A stretch of DNA of 8,065 nt from Alphaproteobacteria bacterium (GCA_006226265.1 SBHH01000312.1:1-8065), one strand, 5' to 3'; positions 1 through 5,704 are shown, counted from the first letter of the stretch. Notes: a model not told the origin generated them from the sequence alone. A program made the numbers and translations.

Positions 1-1522
1 CAAGGCCTACATCAAGGCTTTCGGATATGGAAATCTTCGTCGATTTTTCAATAGCTTTTGCGGCAAGCATCGTCTGGGTCGCACGCGCAAGAGTGAACAG
101 GTTAAAGGCTGCCTCCTGCAGTTCGACCGAGCCTGATTCAAGCCGGGAATAATCGAGGATGTCGTCGATCAGAGATAAAAGATGCGTACCCGATGACTGA
201 ATATTGTCGGCATATTCACGGTATTTATCATTCTTGATCGGCCCATAGATTTCTTTCGCAAGTACCTCGGAAAAGCCGATGACCGCATTGAGCGGCGTGC
301 GCAACTCGTGACTCATGTTGGCAAGGAACAGGGATTTGGAGCGCGTTCCTTCTTCCGCGCGCAGCTTGGCCTGGGTCAGTTCCTGCTCAAATAGATGTTG
401 CGCCGTGATATCCTGCAAGGTGCCGCTTGCTCCCTGGACCTGACCCTTGGCGTCAAAATCGAGGCGGCCGATCAGCCGTGCATAGATCAGTTTTCCCTGG
501 GGACGGACAATCCGGAAATCAACCTCGAAAGGCACGCACTTATCACTTGCAAGGACGAAAACCGTCTTGAGCCGGGCGGCATCCTCCTCGTGCACGCAGG
601 TCATGAAGTTCTTATAACTCGGCTCGACCTCGCCGAGGATATAGCCGAGTATCCGGAAAATCTCGTCTGACCATTCATGACGACCGGCGTTGCTGTTATG
701 CATCCAGTTGCCGATATGGGCAATGGATTGCGCCTGTTCCAGCTTGGCGCGGCTGTCTTTCAGGGCCTTCTCGCGCTCTCGCGTTTCAGTCACATCCGTC
801 CTAATTGAAACAAGGCCGCCAAGCCTGGTCCGGTTATCCCTCGCGCGGATAACACGGCCGTCTTCCGTTTCAACCTCTGTCGGGCCGCCCCCTGTGCGCC
901 GCCGCTCGAATTGCTCGTTCAGCCATTCCTCCTCGCGGCCGACCGCCTCCGGAAAAACGCCTAACGCAACCCGCGTCCGCAGGATACGTTCATATGAAAG
1001 CCCTGGCTTCAGTTCGTCTCGGATATCGCTGCAGAGCGCCGCATAGGCTTCGTTGATGGTAAGCAATTTGTCGTCGGCATCAAAAATCGCAACCGCATCG
1101 GTCATGGATTCGATGGCATCGGCAAGGGTTCGCTCCGCCGCCTCGGCCCGGGCAATCGCCTGTTTCAAGCGCGCATTCTGTTCGATCTGGCGTGCCTCCG
1201 ATTCCCGGCGCGCCGCAATTTCCACATTAATCTGGGAAATGGCTGGAAGAAGGCGCCACAGGCCGACCGCAACGGCAAGTATCCCCGGCGCATAGACAAT
1301 CAGCGTCAGTGCCTGAAGCGCATCATCGCTGGAAAGTCCGATGTCGAAGAGAGCCACCTTGCCGATGAACAGGACATCCGAGAGAGACGCCAGTACAAGA
1401 AGTATCAGTCCTGCGCGGATCAGGCCGTTGCCATAGGTAATATGCGTCAGATGGGATCTGCGCCTGAAGAAGGCGATCATCAAAGTGAACAGGCATCCGA
1501 AAATTACCAGATCGCCTAGCAT
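1..1522 (-). CDS. Membrane sensor histidine kinase with two PAS domains, C-terminus cut by window edge
   Basis: The minus strand is open from an ATG at 1522 to the window edge, giving 507 residues without a stop. Three hydrophobic segments (about residues 3-19, 34-56, 72-95) suggest a membrane anchor, followed by a charged helical linker (about 97-135). A first PAS-like domain (about 132-245) is followed by a second of the PAS_3 type (about 265-378; 'HIGNW', 'WSDEIFRILGY', 'GTLQDIT'). The HisKA domain begins near 394 and holds the H-box SHELRTPLNAVIGFSEVL, with the predicted phospho-acceptor His405 (codon 308-310). The second helix ('GTHLLSLIDDILDYSRLESG') resembles PleC/DivJ/PdhS-type alphaproteobacterial kinases. 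The catalytic ATPase domain (N, G1, G2 boxes) must lie beyond position 1, so whether the gene is intact or hybrid cannot be told. The start has a good GGAAGAG ribosome site (AAAGGAAGAGAC before ATG). No response regulator is visible here. The DivK-like pathway link is only inference; the ligand is unknown. Confidence 0.93.
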   Translation of the reverse strand, partial: MLGDLVIFGCLFTLMIAFFRRRSHLTHITYGNGLIRAGLILLVLASLSDVLFIGKVALFDIGLSSDDALQALTLIVYAPGILAVAVGLWRLLPAISQINVEIAARRESEARQIEQNARLKQAIARAEAAERTLADAIESMTDAVAIFDADDKLLTINEAYAALCSDIRDELKPGLSYERILRTRVALGVFPEAVGREEEWLNEQFERRRTGGGPTEVETEDGRVIRARDNRTRLGGLVSIRTDVTETREREKALKDSRAKLEQAQSIAHIGNWMHNSNAGRHEWSDEIFRILGYILGEVEPSYKNFMTCVHEEDAARLKTVFVLASDKCVPFEVDFRIVRPQGKLIYARLIGRLDFDAKGQVQGASGTLQDITAQHLFEQELTQAKLRAEEGTRSKSLFLANMSHELRTPLNAVIGFSEVLAKEIYGPIKNDKYREYADNIQSSGTHLLSLIDDILDYSRLESGSVELQEAAFNLFTLARATQTMLAAKAIEKSTKISISESLDVGL

Positions 1523-1624
1523 GTCTCTTCCTTTGTGATATTCGCAAAATACATGCGTCGCCAATTCCGTGCCGATTTGGATTTCAGATACACCCCGCTT
1601 TCATTCCGGGATAAGGTAAAAGCG

Positions 1625-1652
1625 TTGACCTTTCGTTAACAGAACGTAAATT
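1625..1652 (+). promoter_or_regulatory. Possible distal sigma70-type promoter for the monooxygenase
   Basis: TTGACC (1625-1630), a 16-bp spacer and TAAATT (1647-1652) lie in the 241-bp divergent region between the kinase and the monooxygenase. The -35 is good, but the -10 matches only four of six bases. It would give a leader of more than 100 nt. It overlaps an imperfect palindrome, GTTGAC-ctttc-GTTAAC (1624-1640). Apart from this, the proximal promoter and the kinase ribosome site, I see nothing recognisable between 1523 and 1763. Confidence 0.25.
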
Positions 1653-1734
1653 GTTGAAGAGAAGTTCCTTAAAATTCAAGCTTTGCGGCCTTCCCAACCC
1701 GTTCCGGACAGACACCGCCGCAGCCATCTTCCGG

Positions 1735-1762
1735 TTGACGGAAAAATCAGCTAAGCTATCTA
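1735..1762 (+). promoter_or_regulatory. Possible proximal promoter directly before the monooxygenase
   Basis: TTGACG (1735-1740), a 16-bp spacer and TATCTA (1757-1762) form a reasonable sigma70-type promoter. Transcription would begin near 1769, which is downstream of the ATG at 1764. If this promoter is used, that ATG is outside the mRNA and the start must be the TTG at 1788, which has a G-rich ribosome site. This is a prediction from spacing only. Confidence 0.35.
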
Positions 1763-1763
1763 A

Positions 1764-2927
1764 ATGTCGGGATCGGGGGGCGGACTTTTGTCAGCAGCTA
1801 TTCTTATTGTCGGGGCCGGAATTGCAGGCCTTTCCCTAGCACGGCATCTTAAAAAATTCGATCTTGAGTTCGAGATCATAGAAAGAAACCCCTCCGAGGC
1901 AGTAAGCCGCGCCGGTGTCATCCTTCCCTTCACCGCCGTACGGGAGCTCAGGCAGCTCGGCGTCTTTAATGAGCTTGCCGGAAAATACCATCCACTCTCC
2001 GAGATCGGAATAAAAACCGTACATGGGCACGCTATCGGCAGGACGGCTCTTGCAAAACCTCCTTTCAACAACGACCTTGCCGTTTCACTGAAACGGCAGG
2101 ACCTTTGGAATGCGCTTTTTACCGGGATGGAGAAAAAAGTTCGCTTCAATACGGAGCTTCGTGCCCTTACCCACGAGGACGATTGTGTCGAGATCGAGTG
2201 CAGCAATGAGCTTCTGAATGGAAAGTACGATCTCGTCATTGCGGCAGACGGGCTCAACTCGACGGTACGCCGCCTCAATTTTGAAGGACAGCAAATACTT
2301 TCCGATCATCATCTGCAAGGCTGGCGCTTTCTTCTGTCCTTCCCGAACCACGGGCTGGAGGCAACCTATATGATAGGCAGCAACACGGATATGTTTGCCT
2401 ACTTTCCAATCAATGAGGATCTTATTCACTGCTATGCACATGTGCACGAAAGTGCGGAACTTTATAATTCCATGGAAAGCACAAGCCACAACATCAGCCG
2501 CATATTCTCCGCCTACGCAACACCGGTGCCTGAGATCCTGTCCCGGCTGGAGGGCGTGAAAATGATCAGCGGGCGCATCAAGTCGATGGAACAGGCGCAA
2601 TTCTTCGACCGGAGGATTGCCTTTGCAGGCGATGCATCAAGCGGTTCTGCCGCCTTCCTGCAGCAAGGGATAGCAACCGCCCTTGAAGACAGTCGCTATC
2701 TTGCCGACAGTCTTGCCATGCAGCATATCGACGGCGCACTTGAAACCTATCGGGAGAAGCGTCAGATAAAAATCGACTGGCTGCATCGCGATGCCGATTC
2801 TTGCGCCCGTTATTTCGAGACTGTCCCGGGCCCGGTGGGGCGTCTGATGCGGAACATGCAAATCCGGTTTCTCGGCCTGCCGCCCGTAAGGATCTGGAAG
2901 AAGGCCGCGCTTGCCCATTCTCTGTGA
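1764..2927 (+). CDS. Class A FAD-dependent monooxygenase (PHBH-like fold) with atypical GD motif
   Basis: A flavoprotein hydroxylase-like enzyme, 387 residues from the first ATG, a usual length. The dinucleotide-binding motif GAGIAG is at 17-22 with the ribose-binding acidic residue in 'IIERN' (E40), Arg111 in 'SLKRQDL', the DG motif 'DLVIAADGLNSTVRR' (D162-G163), and the second FAD motif 'FAGDASSGSAAFLQQG' (G289-D290) followed by ALEDS. Known members usually read GDAAHxxxPxxGQG there; this protein lacks the His and Pro. Such enzymes use NAD(P)H and O2 to oxidise aromatic or other small molecules in the cytoplasm; the substrate cannot be read from sequence. An in-frame TAA at 1761 directly precedes ATG 1764, which has no ribosome site. 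TTG 1788 (residue 9) follows a G-rich stretch (GGGGGGCGGA) and would start the protein 'MSAAILIVGAGIAG', which fits the family better. It stands alone upstream of the ArsR unit, 123 bp away. Confidence 0.88.
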   Translation: MSGSGGGLLSAAILIVGAGIAGLSLARHLKKFDLEFEIIERNPSEAVSRAGVILPFTAVRELRQLGVFNELAGKYHPLSEIGIKTVHGHAIGRTALAKPPFNNDLAVSLKRQDLWNALFTGMEKKVRFNTELRALTHEDDCVEIECSNELLNGKYDLVIAADGLNSTVRRLNFEGQQILSDHHLQGWRFLLSFPNHGLEATYMIGSNTDMFAYFPINEDLIHCYAHVHESAELYNSMESTSHNISRIFSAYATPVPEILSRLEGVKMISGRIKSMEQAQFFDRRIAFAGDASSGSAAFLQQGIATALEDSRYLADSLAMQHIDGALETYREKRQIKIDWLHRDADSCARYFETVPGPVGRLMRNMQIRFLGLPPVRIWKKAALAHSL

Positions 2928-2945
2928 TTTATATTTATTCCATTA

Positions 2946-2965
2946 AAATCAAAGGCTTTTGATTT
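2946..2965. other. AT-rich perfect inverted repeat after the monooxygenase
   Basis: AAATCAAA-ggct-TTTGATTT is a perfect 8-bp inverted repeat with a 4-base loop, 18 bp past the monooxygenase stop. The stem is almost all A:T and no T-run follows it on the plus strand, so it is a weak terminator candidate at best. It could also be a protein site. It is unlike the TTCAACC operators further on. Confidence 0.3.
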
Positions 2966-3001
2966 CAAGAAAGATAGATTGCACAGTTTTCCGCCTTATC
3001 A

Positions 3002-3019
3002 TTCAACAAAATGGTTGAC
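3002..3019. promoter_or_regulatory. Probable ArsR operator, upstream copy (O1)
   Basis: TTCAACA-aaat-GGTTGAC is an imperfect palindrome identical at 15 of 18 positions to the downstream copy at 3042-3059. The two centres (3010.5 and 3050.5) are exactly 40 bp apart, near four helical turns, so bound dimers would sit on the same DNA face. The right half overlaps the -35 element TTGACT. Assignment to the adjacent ArsR protein is inference from position and symmetry. Confidence 0.7.
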
Positions 3020-3043
3020 TTAAATTTGGAAGCCGCATACATT
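3015..3043 (+). promoter_or_regulatory. Sigma70-type promoter of the ArsR unit, predicted leaderless
   Basis: TTGACT (3015-3020), an exact 17-bp spacer and TACATT (3038-3043) form a good promoter. A start of transcription about 7-8 bp after the -10 falls on or next to A3051, the first base of the arsR ATG, so the mRNA should be leaderless. In support, no Shine-Dalgarno sequence lies at a useful distance. The -35 lies in operator O1, and the -10 and start point lie in operator O2. Confidence 0.65.
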
Positions 3044-3059
3044 CAACCACATGGTTGAA
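3042..3059. promoter_or_regulatory. Probable ArsR operator covering the start codon (O2)
   Basis: TTCAACC-acat-GGTTGAA is a perfect palindrome with 7-bp arms. It overlaps the last bases of the -10 and contains the arsR initiation codon (3051-3053), so the right half also encodes Met-Val-Glu. A dimer bound here would block the transcription start. It pairs with O1 40 bp upstream. Confidence 0.75.
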
Positions 3060-3419
3060 CAAAATATATCCCAATTGAACAGCATTTTTCATGCCCTTGG
3101 CGATGCCACACGGCGCAGCATGCTCCACGCTCTTTCGGGGGGCGAACGAACGGTAAGCGAACTTGCTGAACCGTTTGACATGTCCCTCGCGGCAGCGTCC
3201 AAGCATGTCAAGGTTCTGGAAAATGCCGGGTTGATCCGGCGGGAAATCCGCTGGCGCACTCATGTTTGCCATCTGGAGCCTGGCCCGCTTGAAAGCGCGC
3301 AGGAATGGCTCCGCTATTACGAGATTTTCTGGACAGACCGCCTCGATGCGCTTTCGCGGTTGCTTCTGGAAGAAGACGAACAGGAGGTGAATGCCTCCGG
3401 CAAAGGAGAGGATAAATGA
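3051..3419 (+). CDS. ArsR-family winged-helix repressor (AHSA1-linked type)
   Basis: A 122-residue DNA-binding repressor. The N-terminal helix and 'FHALGDATRRSMLHAL' (about 13-28) are typical of ArsR proteins found next to AHSA1/SRPBCC genes. The helix-turn-helix is about 35-62 ('SELAEPFDMSLAAASKHVKVLENAGLI') and the wing about 63-76. The metal site ELCVCDL of ArsR/SmtB metal sensors is absent, so this is probably not a metal sensor; the ligand is unknown. The start is well fixed: an in-frame TAA at 3021 is followed by no other ATG, GTG or TTG before 3051. There is no ribosome site, consistent with a leaderless message. Its stop overlaps the next start as ATGA (3416-3419), so the two are translationally coupled. 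It most likely represses its own operon through the two palindromes in front of it. Confidence 0.93.
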   Translation: MVEQNISQLNSIFHALGDATRRSMLHALSGGERTVSELAEPFDMSLAAASKHVKVLENAGLIRREIRWRTHVCHLEPGPLESAQEWLRYYEIFWTDRLDALSRLLLEEDEQEVNASGKGEDK

Positions 3420-3946
3420 ACAATCAGATAAAATCAGGCTACGGCCAGCTGATCGAACCCGCCTCCATTCAGATCCAGCGCCTGCTGCCCGGCCCGATCG
3501 AGCGCATCTGGACCTATCTCACAGAAAGTGACAAACGCCGCAAATGGCTTGCGGCAGGTGAAATGGAGATGAAAGCCGGGTCCAGCTTCACGCTGACCTG
3601 GCGTAACGATGAACTGACCAGCCCGGCAGGGGAGCGGCCCGAGACTATGTCCGCGGAACACAGCATGCAGAGTCAGATTACCGAACTGGAGCCGCCTAAA
3701 AAGATCAGCTTTACCTGGGGCACGACCGGCGGCGTCACATTCGAACTGGAACCCCGGGGAGACAAGGTTCTCTTGACCGTCACCCATTACCGCGCGCCCG
3801 ATCACAGTATCCTGCTTGGTTTCAGCACTGGCTGGCACGCGCATCTCGATGTGCTGGTCGCCGTGGTGAATGGCGAGGAACCAGAGCCCTTCTGGGATCA
3901 CTTCAAAGCCCTCAGGAAAGAATATGAACGGCGTCTTCGGACCTGA
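3416..3946 (+). CDS. SRPBCC/AHSA1 (START-like) domain protein
   Basis: A 176-residue protein of the Aha1 C-terminal-like SRPBCC family, a helix-grip fold with a deep hydrophobic pocket. Visible family features are 'IQIQRLLPGPIERIWTYLTESDKRRKWL' (about 18-45), the strand-rich middle with 'ITELEPPKKISFTWG' (about 88-102), 'VTFELEP' and 'VLLTVTHYR', and the C-terminal helix beginning near 'GFSTGWHAHLDVLVAVVNG'. Members next to ArsR genes are thought to bind small ligands or lipids; a chaperone-activator role is not implied for bacterial forms. Translation starts at an ATG overlapping the arsR stop, with a strong AGGAGAGG site seven or so bases before. Cytoplasmic, with no signal peptide. Part of the ArsR-controlled unit; the actual ligand is unknown. 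Confidence 0.88.
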   Translation: MNNQIKSGYGQLIEPASIQIQRLLPGPIERIWTYLTESDKRRKWLAAGEMEMKAGSSFTLTWRNDELTSPAGERPETMSAEHSMQSQITELEPPKKISFTWGTTGGVTFELEPRGDKVLLTVTHYRAPDHSILLGFSTGWHAHLDVLVAVVNGEEPEPFWDHFKALRKEYERRLRT

Positions 3947-3951
3947 CGGTC

Positions 3952-3969
3952 CCGTACTTTTACGGTTTT
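3952..3969 (+). other. Small hairpin with T-run between SRPBCC and DUF899 genes
   Basis: CCGTA-cttt-TACGG is followed at once by TTTT. A five-base-pair stem is short for an intrinsic terminator, so at most it would lower read-through or mark an mRNA processing point, letting the SRPBCC and DUF899 proteins differ in amount. It is the only structure in the 54-bp gap. Confidence 0.3.
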
Positions 3970-4000
3970 AAAGACGTACCTAAAACGAAGGAGAAGGAAA

Positions 4001-4789
4001 ATGAGCACTCATGTAACTGGGTCCCGCGAAGAGTGGCTTGCGGCACGGCTGGACCTTCTGGCCGCTGAAAAGGACCTCACCCGGAAAAGCGACGAACTAG
4101 CCCGGCAGCGGCAAGCATTGCCTTGGGTAAAAATCGAAAAAAACTACGATTTCGATACGGAAAGTGGGCCGAAATCGCTTAAAGAGCTGTTTGGCGAACG
4201 GACCCAGCTTATAATCTATCATTTCATGTTCGGCCCCGACTATACCGCTGGCTGCCCAAGCTGTTCGGCTATCGCGGACGGTTTCAATGGCATCACGACC
4301 CATCTTGAAAATCACGATGTGAGTTTCTGGGCCATTTCCCGCGCCCCGCTTGAAAAGCTCGACGCCTATAAGAAACGAATGGGCTGGGATTTCCCCTGGG
4401 CGTCGTCCTTCAGAAGCGACTTCAACGGAGATTTCAATGTGTGGTTCACGGAAGCCCAGCAGTTCGAAGAAGGCATCACCTATAACTACCGTCATGAAGA
4501 CGCGCTCCCCGCAGAGGAACGTCGGCCTGCGATCCCATCACGAACGACGCCGGACGGCGCTACCATAGGCGCCCTCACATCTGGTACCGATCGTGCGACA
4601 TACGCCCGCGAGAGGCCTGGTATCAGCAGTTTCGTGCTGAAGGACGGCTTAGTCCATCACAGCTATTCCAGCTACGGCCGGGGCGTCGACGCCATATGGA
4701 ATGCCTATCAATGGCTTGACCGGACGCCCTTTGGCCGGAACGAGAACGGATACTGGTGGCGCCGTCACGATGAATATGCAAACCAGTGA
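4001..4789 (+). CDS. DUF899 thioredoxin-like protein with CxxC motif
   Basis: A 262-residue protein of the DUF899 family, which has a thioredoxin-like fold and no settled function. An N-terminal amphipathic helical part (about 8-40) is followed by 'LPWVKIEKNYDFD', the core strand 'LIIYHFMFGPDY', the motif GCPSCS (Cys85 and Cys88) at the position of a thioredoxin active site, then 'VSFWAISRAPLEKLDAYKKRMGWDFPWASSF' and 'SDFNGDFNV' (about 107-146), all characteristic of the family. No signal peptide is seen, so it is probably cytoplasmic; a redox role is inference from the CxxC. The start has a strong GGAGAAGG ribosome site. It follows the SRPBCC gene by 54 bp and overlaps the next gene by 20 bp, which places it in the ArsR unit. 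Confidence 0.92.
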   Translation: MSTHVTGSREEWLAARLDLLAAEKDLTRKSDELARQRQALPWVKIEKNYDFDTESGPKSLKELFGERTQLIIYHFMFGPDYTAGCPSCSAIADGFNGITTHLENHDVSFWAISRAPLEKLDAYKKRMGWDFPWASSFRSDFNGDFNVWFTEAQQFEEGITYNYRHEDALPAEERRPAIPSRTTPDGATIGALTSGTDRATYARERPGISSFVLKDGLVHHSYSSYGRGVDAIWNAYQWLDRTPFGRNENGYWWRRHDEYANQ

Positions 4790-5084
4790 TATGTCAAAGG
4801 CCATTTTACCCGCCTTATCGACGGGTCGCGAGGGGAACGGAACATCACCGCTCCTCTCCGCCACCGGGCGGCTCCTCGGGCTGCTGGCCGCGCCAACCTT
4901 CGCCGCCATGGCGATTGCAAGCGCAGTTTCCGGCGCGCCAATACTCCCAAGTTTCTGTTCGGGCGGTACTGCGCCTTTCGGGGGGGCTCTCAACGGCATG
5001 ACCATCATGTATCTGCTGATGGCCGTCTTTCACCTGCGGGCCTGGTTCTCCCTCCCATTTTTTATAAAAGCAACAGGCAGCTAG
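4770..5084 (+). CDS. Small two-helix membrane protein coupled to DUF899
   Basis: A 104-residue protein in a different frame from the end of the DUF899 gene. I recognise no named family. After a polar N-terminus there are two hydrophobic segments, about residues 35-54 ('LLGLLAAPTFAAMAIASAVS') and 73-96 ('GGALNGMTIMYLLMAVFHLRAW'), separated by a Cys/Gly/Pro-rich loop with one Cys (FCSGG). The chosen ATG at 4770 overlaps the DUF899 stop by 20 bp; ATG 4776 and ATG 4791 are also possible, and no start has a good ribosome site, so termination-reinitiation is likely. A longer reading from 4701 would add residues inside DUF899 and is unlikely. It ends directly against the stop of the opposite-strand regulator (5084/5085). 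Its tight linkage suggests a membrane partner of the ArsR-controlled module, which is inference. Confidence 0.7.
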   Translation: MNMQTSDMSKAILPALSTGREGNGTSPLLSATGRLLGLLAAPTFAAMAIASAVSGAPILPSFCSGGTAPFGGALNGMTIMYLLMAVFHLRAWFSLPFFIKATGS

Positions 5085-5636
5085 TCAGACGGCGCTTTCC
5101 ATGGCCAGCAGGATGACCGCCTTGTCGGTCAGCACGACATAGGAATGCGGGATGTCTGCGGGGTAGCAGAAATAATCACCAGGGCCGACTTCCTCCATTG
5201 CTCCGACGGGTCCAAGTCGCACCCGTCCGCTGCAGATATAGGCATGTTCGATCGTGCCGACGGGATGCGGCTCCGAATCCCTTTGCGCACCCTTCGTCAG
5301 GCTGTAGCGATAGAGATCGCGCCGCCGTCCGGGCGGGCATTTGCTTAGCATCACAACCGAAAATTCCGCGACGTCCGAGCCAAGCGGCACACCCTCCTCC
5401 GCCCGGATCAGATGACTTTCCATCACACCGGTTTCAAACAGGAAGCTGAACGGAATATCAAGCGCCGACGCAATGGCCCAGAGCGTCTCGATACTGGGAT
5501 TCCCCTTGCCCGCCTCAAGCTGCGATAGCGTCGATTTCGCGAGATTGGCCTTCACCGCCAGCGCCGACAGGCTGACCCCGGCCTGTTCCCTTTCCCGCCT
5601 GATGGCATTTGCAATAAGCTCGGTTGGCTTCATCAT
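5085..5636 (-). CDS. XRE-family regulator with C-terminal cupin sensor domain
   Basis: A 183-residue transcription regulator. The N-terminal HTH (about 8-66: 'IRREREQAGVSLSALAVKANLAKSTLSQLEAGKGNPSIETLWAIASAL') is a clear XRE/Cro-type fold, and 'IPFSFLF' leads into the linker. The C-terminal cupin (about 90-180) shows 'EPHPVGTIEHAYICSGRVRLG' and 'VGPGDYFCYPADIPHSYVV', with His124, Glu130/His131 and His164 as possible ligand- or metal-binding residues. Proteins of this layout usually sense a small metabolite and control one neighbouring operon. It is divergent from azlC-azlD, with 83 bp between starts packed with GTTC/GAAC palindromes, so it probably regulates that exporter and itself. Two adjacent ATG codons (5636 and 5633) are both possible starts; the ribosome site is weak. 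Confidence 0.92.
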   Translation of the reverse strand: MMKPTELIANAIRREREQAGVSLSALAVKANLAKSTLSQLEAGKGNPSIETLWAIASALDIPFSFLFETGVMESHLIRAEEGVPLGSDVAEFSVVMLSKCPPGRRRDLYRYSLTKGAQRDSEPHPVGTIEHAYICSGRVRLGPVGAMEEVGPGDYFCYPADIPHSYVVLTDKAVILLAMESAV

Positions 5637-5644
5637 GAACGTTC
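5637..5644. promoter_or_regulatory. GAACGTTC palindrome next to the regulator start
   Basis: A perfect 8-bp palindrome directly before the first ATG of the XRE-cupin gene, where the ribosome site should be. It repeats the GAAC/GTTC words of the other sites in this gap. Probably an autoregulatory half of the operator set. Confidence 0.4.
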
Positions 5645-5659
5645 TTTATAAAATATAAT

Positions 5660-5677
5660 TGTTCGACTTGACGAACA
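5660..5677. promoter_or_regulatory. Probable XRE-cupin operator over the azlC -35
   Basis: TGTTCG-acttga-CGAACA is a perfect inverted repeat with 6-bp arms, and it overlaps the azlC -35 element TTGACG (5668-5673). The overlapping word GAACaGTTC (5673-5681) adds another half-site. Location and symmetry suggest binding by the divergent XRE-cupin protein. Confidence 0.6.
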
Positions 5678-5696
5678 GTTCTTGCGCGTTCATTAT
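5668..5696 (+). promoter_or_regulatory. Probable azlC-azlD promoter
   Basis: TTGACG (5668-5673), a 17-bp spacer and CATTAT (5691-5696) give a plausible sigma70-type promoter, with transcription beginning near 5703, about 17 nt before the first azlC ATG. The -10 is moderate, four of six. Both elements are covered by GTTC/GAAC palindromes, consistent with repression. Confidence 0.5.
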
Positions 5697-5704
5697 ATCG
5701 AACG
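5687..5704. promoter_or_regulatory. Second probable operator over the azlC -10
   Basis: CGTTC-attatatc-GAACG is an inverted repeat with 5-bp arms enclosing the -10 element. Its centre lies 27 bp from that of the 5660-5677 site, and that site lies 28 bp from the GAACGTTC centre, giving a roughly regular series across the divergent gap. Confidence 0.5.

Noticed and set aside
395..1295. Plus-strand open frames at 395-670, 690-1046 and 1053-1295
   Set aside because: They lie antisense to the continuous kinase frame, whose PAS and HisKA motifs are clear, and their translations are Ser/Arg-rich with no recognisable domains.
1323..1547. Minus-strand 74-codon frame over the kinase start
   Set aside because: It is out of frame with the kinase; the kinase frame has membrane segments and a proper ribosome site at 1522, while this one has neither.
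1760..2918. Minus-strand open frames opposite the monooxygenase (for example 1760-2278 and 2085-2600)
   Set aside because: They are shadows of a gene with intact flavin motifs; no domain pattern is visible in their translations.
3011..3058. Short frame ATG-GTT-GAC... of 15 codons starting in the first operator, resembling a second copy of the arsR start
   Set aside because: It arises from the repeated palindrome, has no ribosome site and lies upstream of the predicted transcript start, so it is probably not translated.
4701..4769. Longer N-terminus for the small membrane protein, starting at 4701
   Set aside because: It would overlap DUF899 by almost 90 bp with no ribosome site, and the extra residues look like a frame-shifted reading of DUF899.
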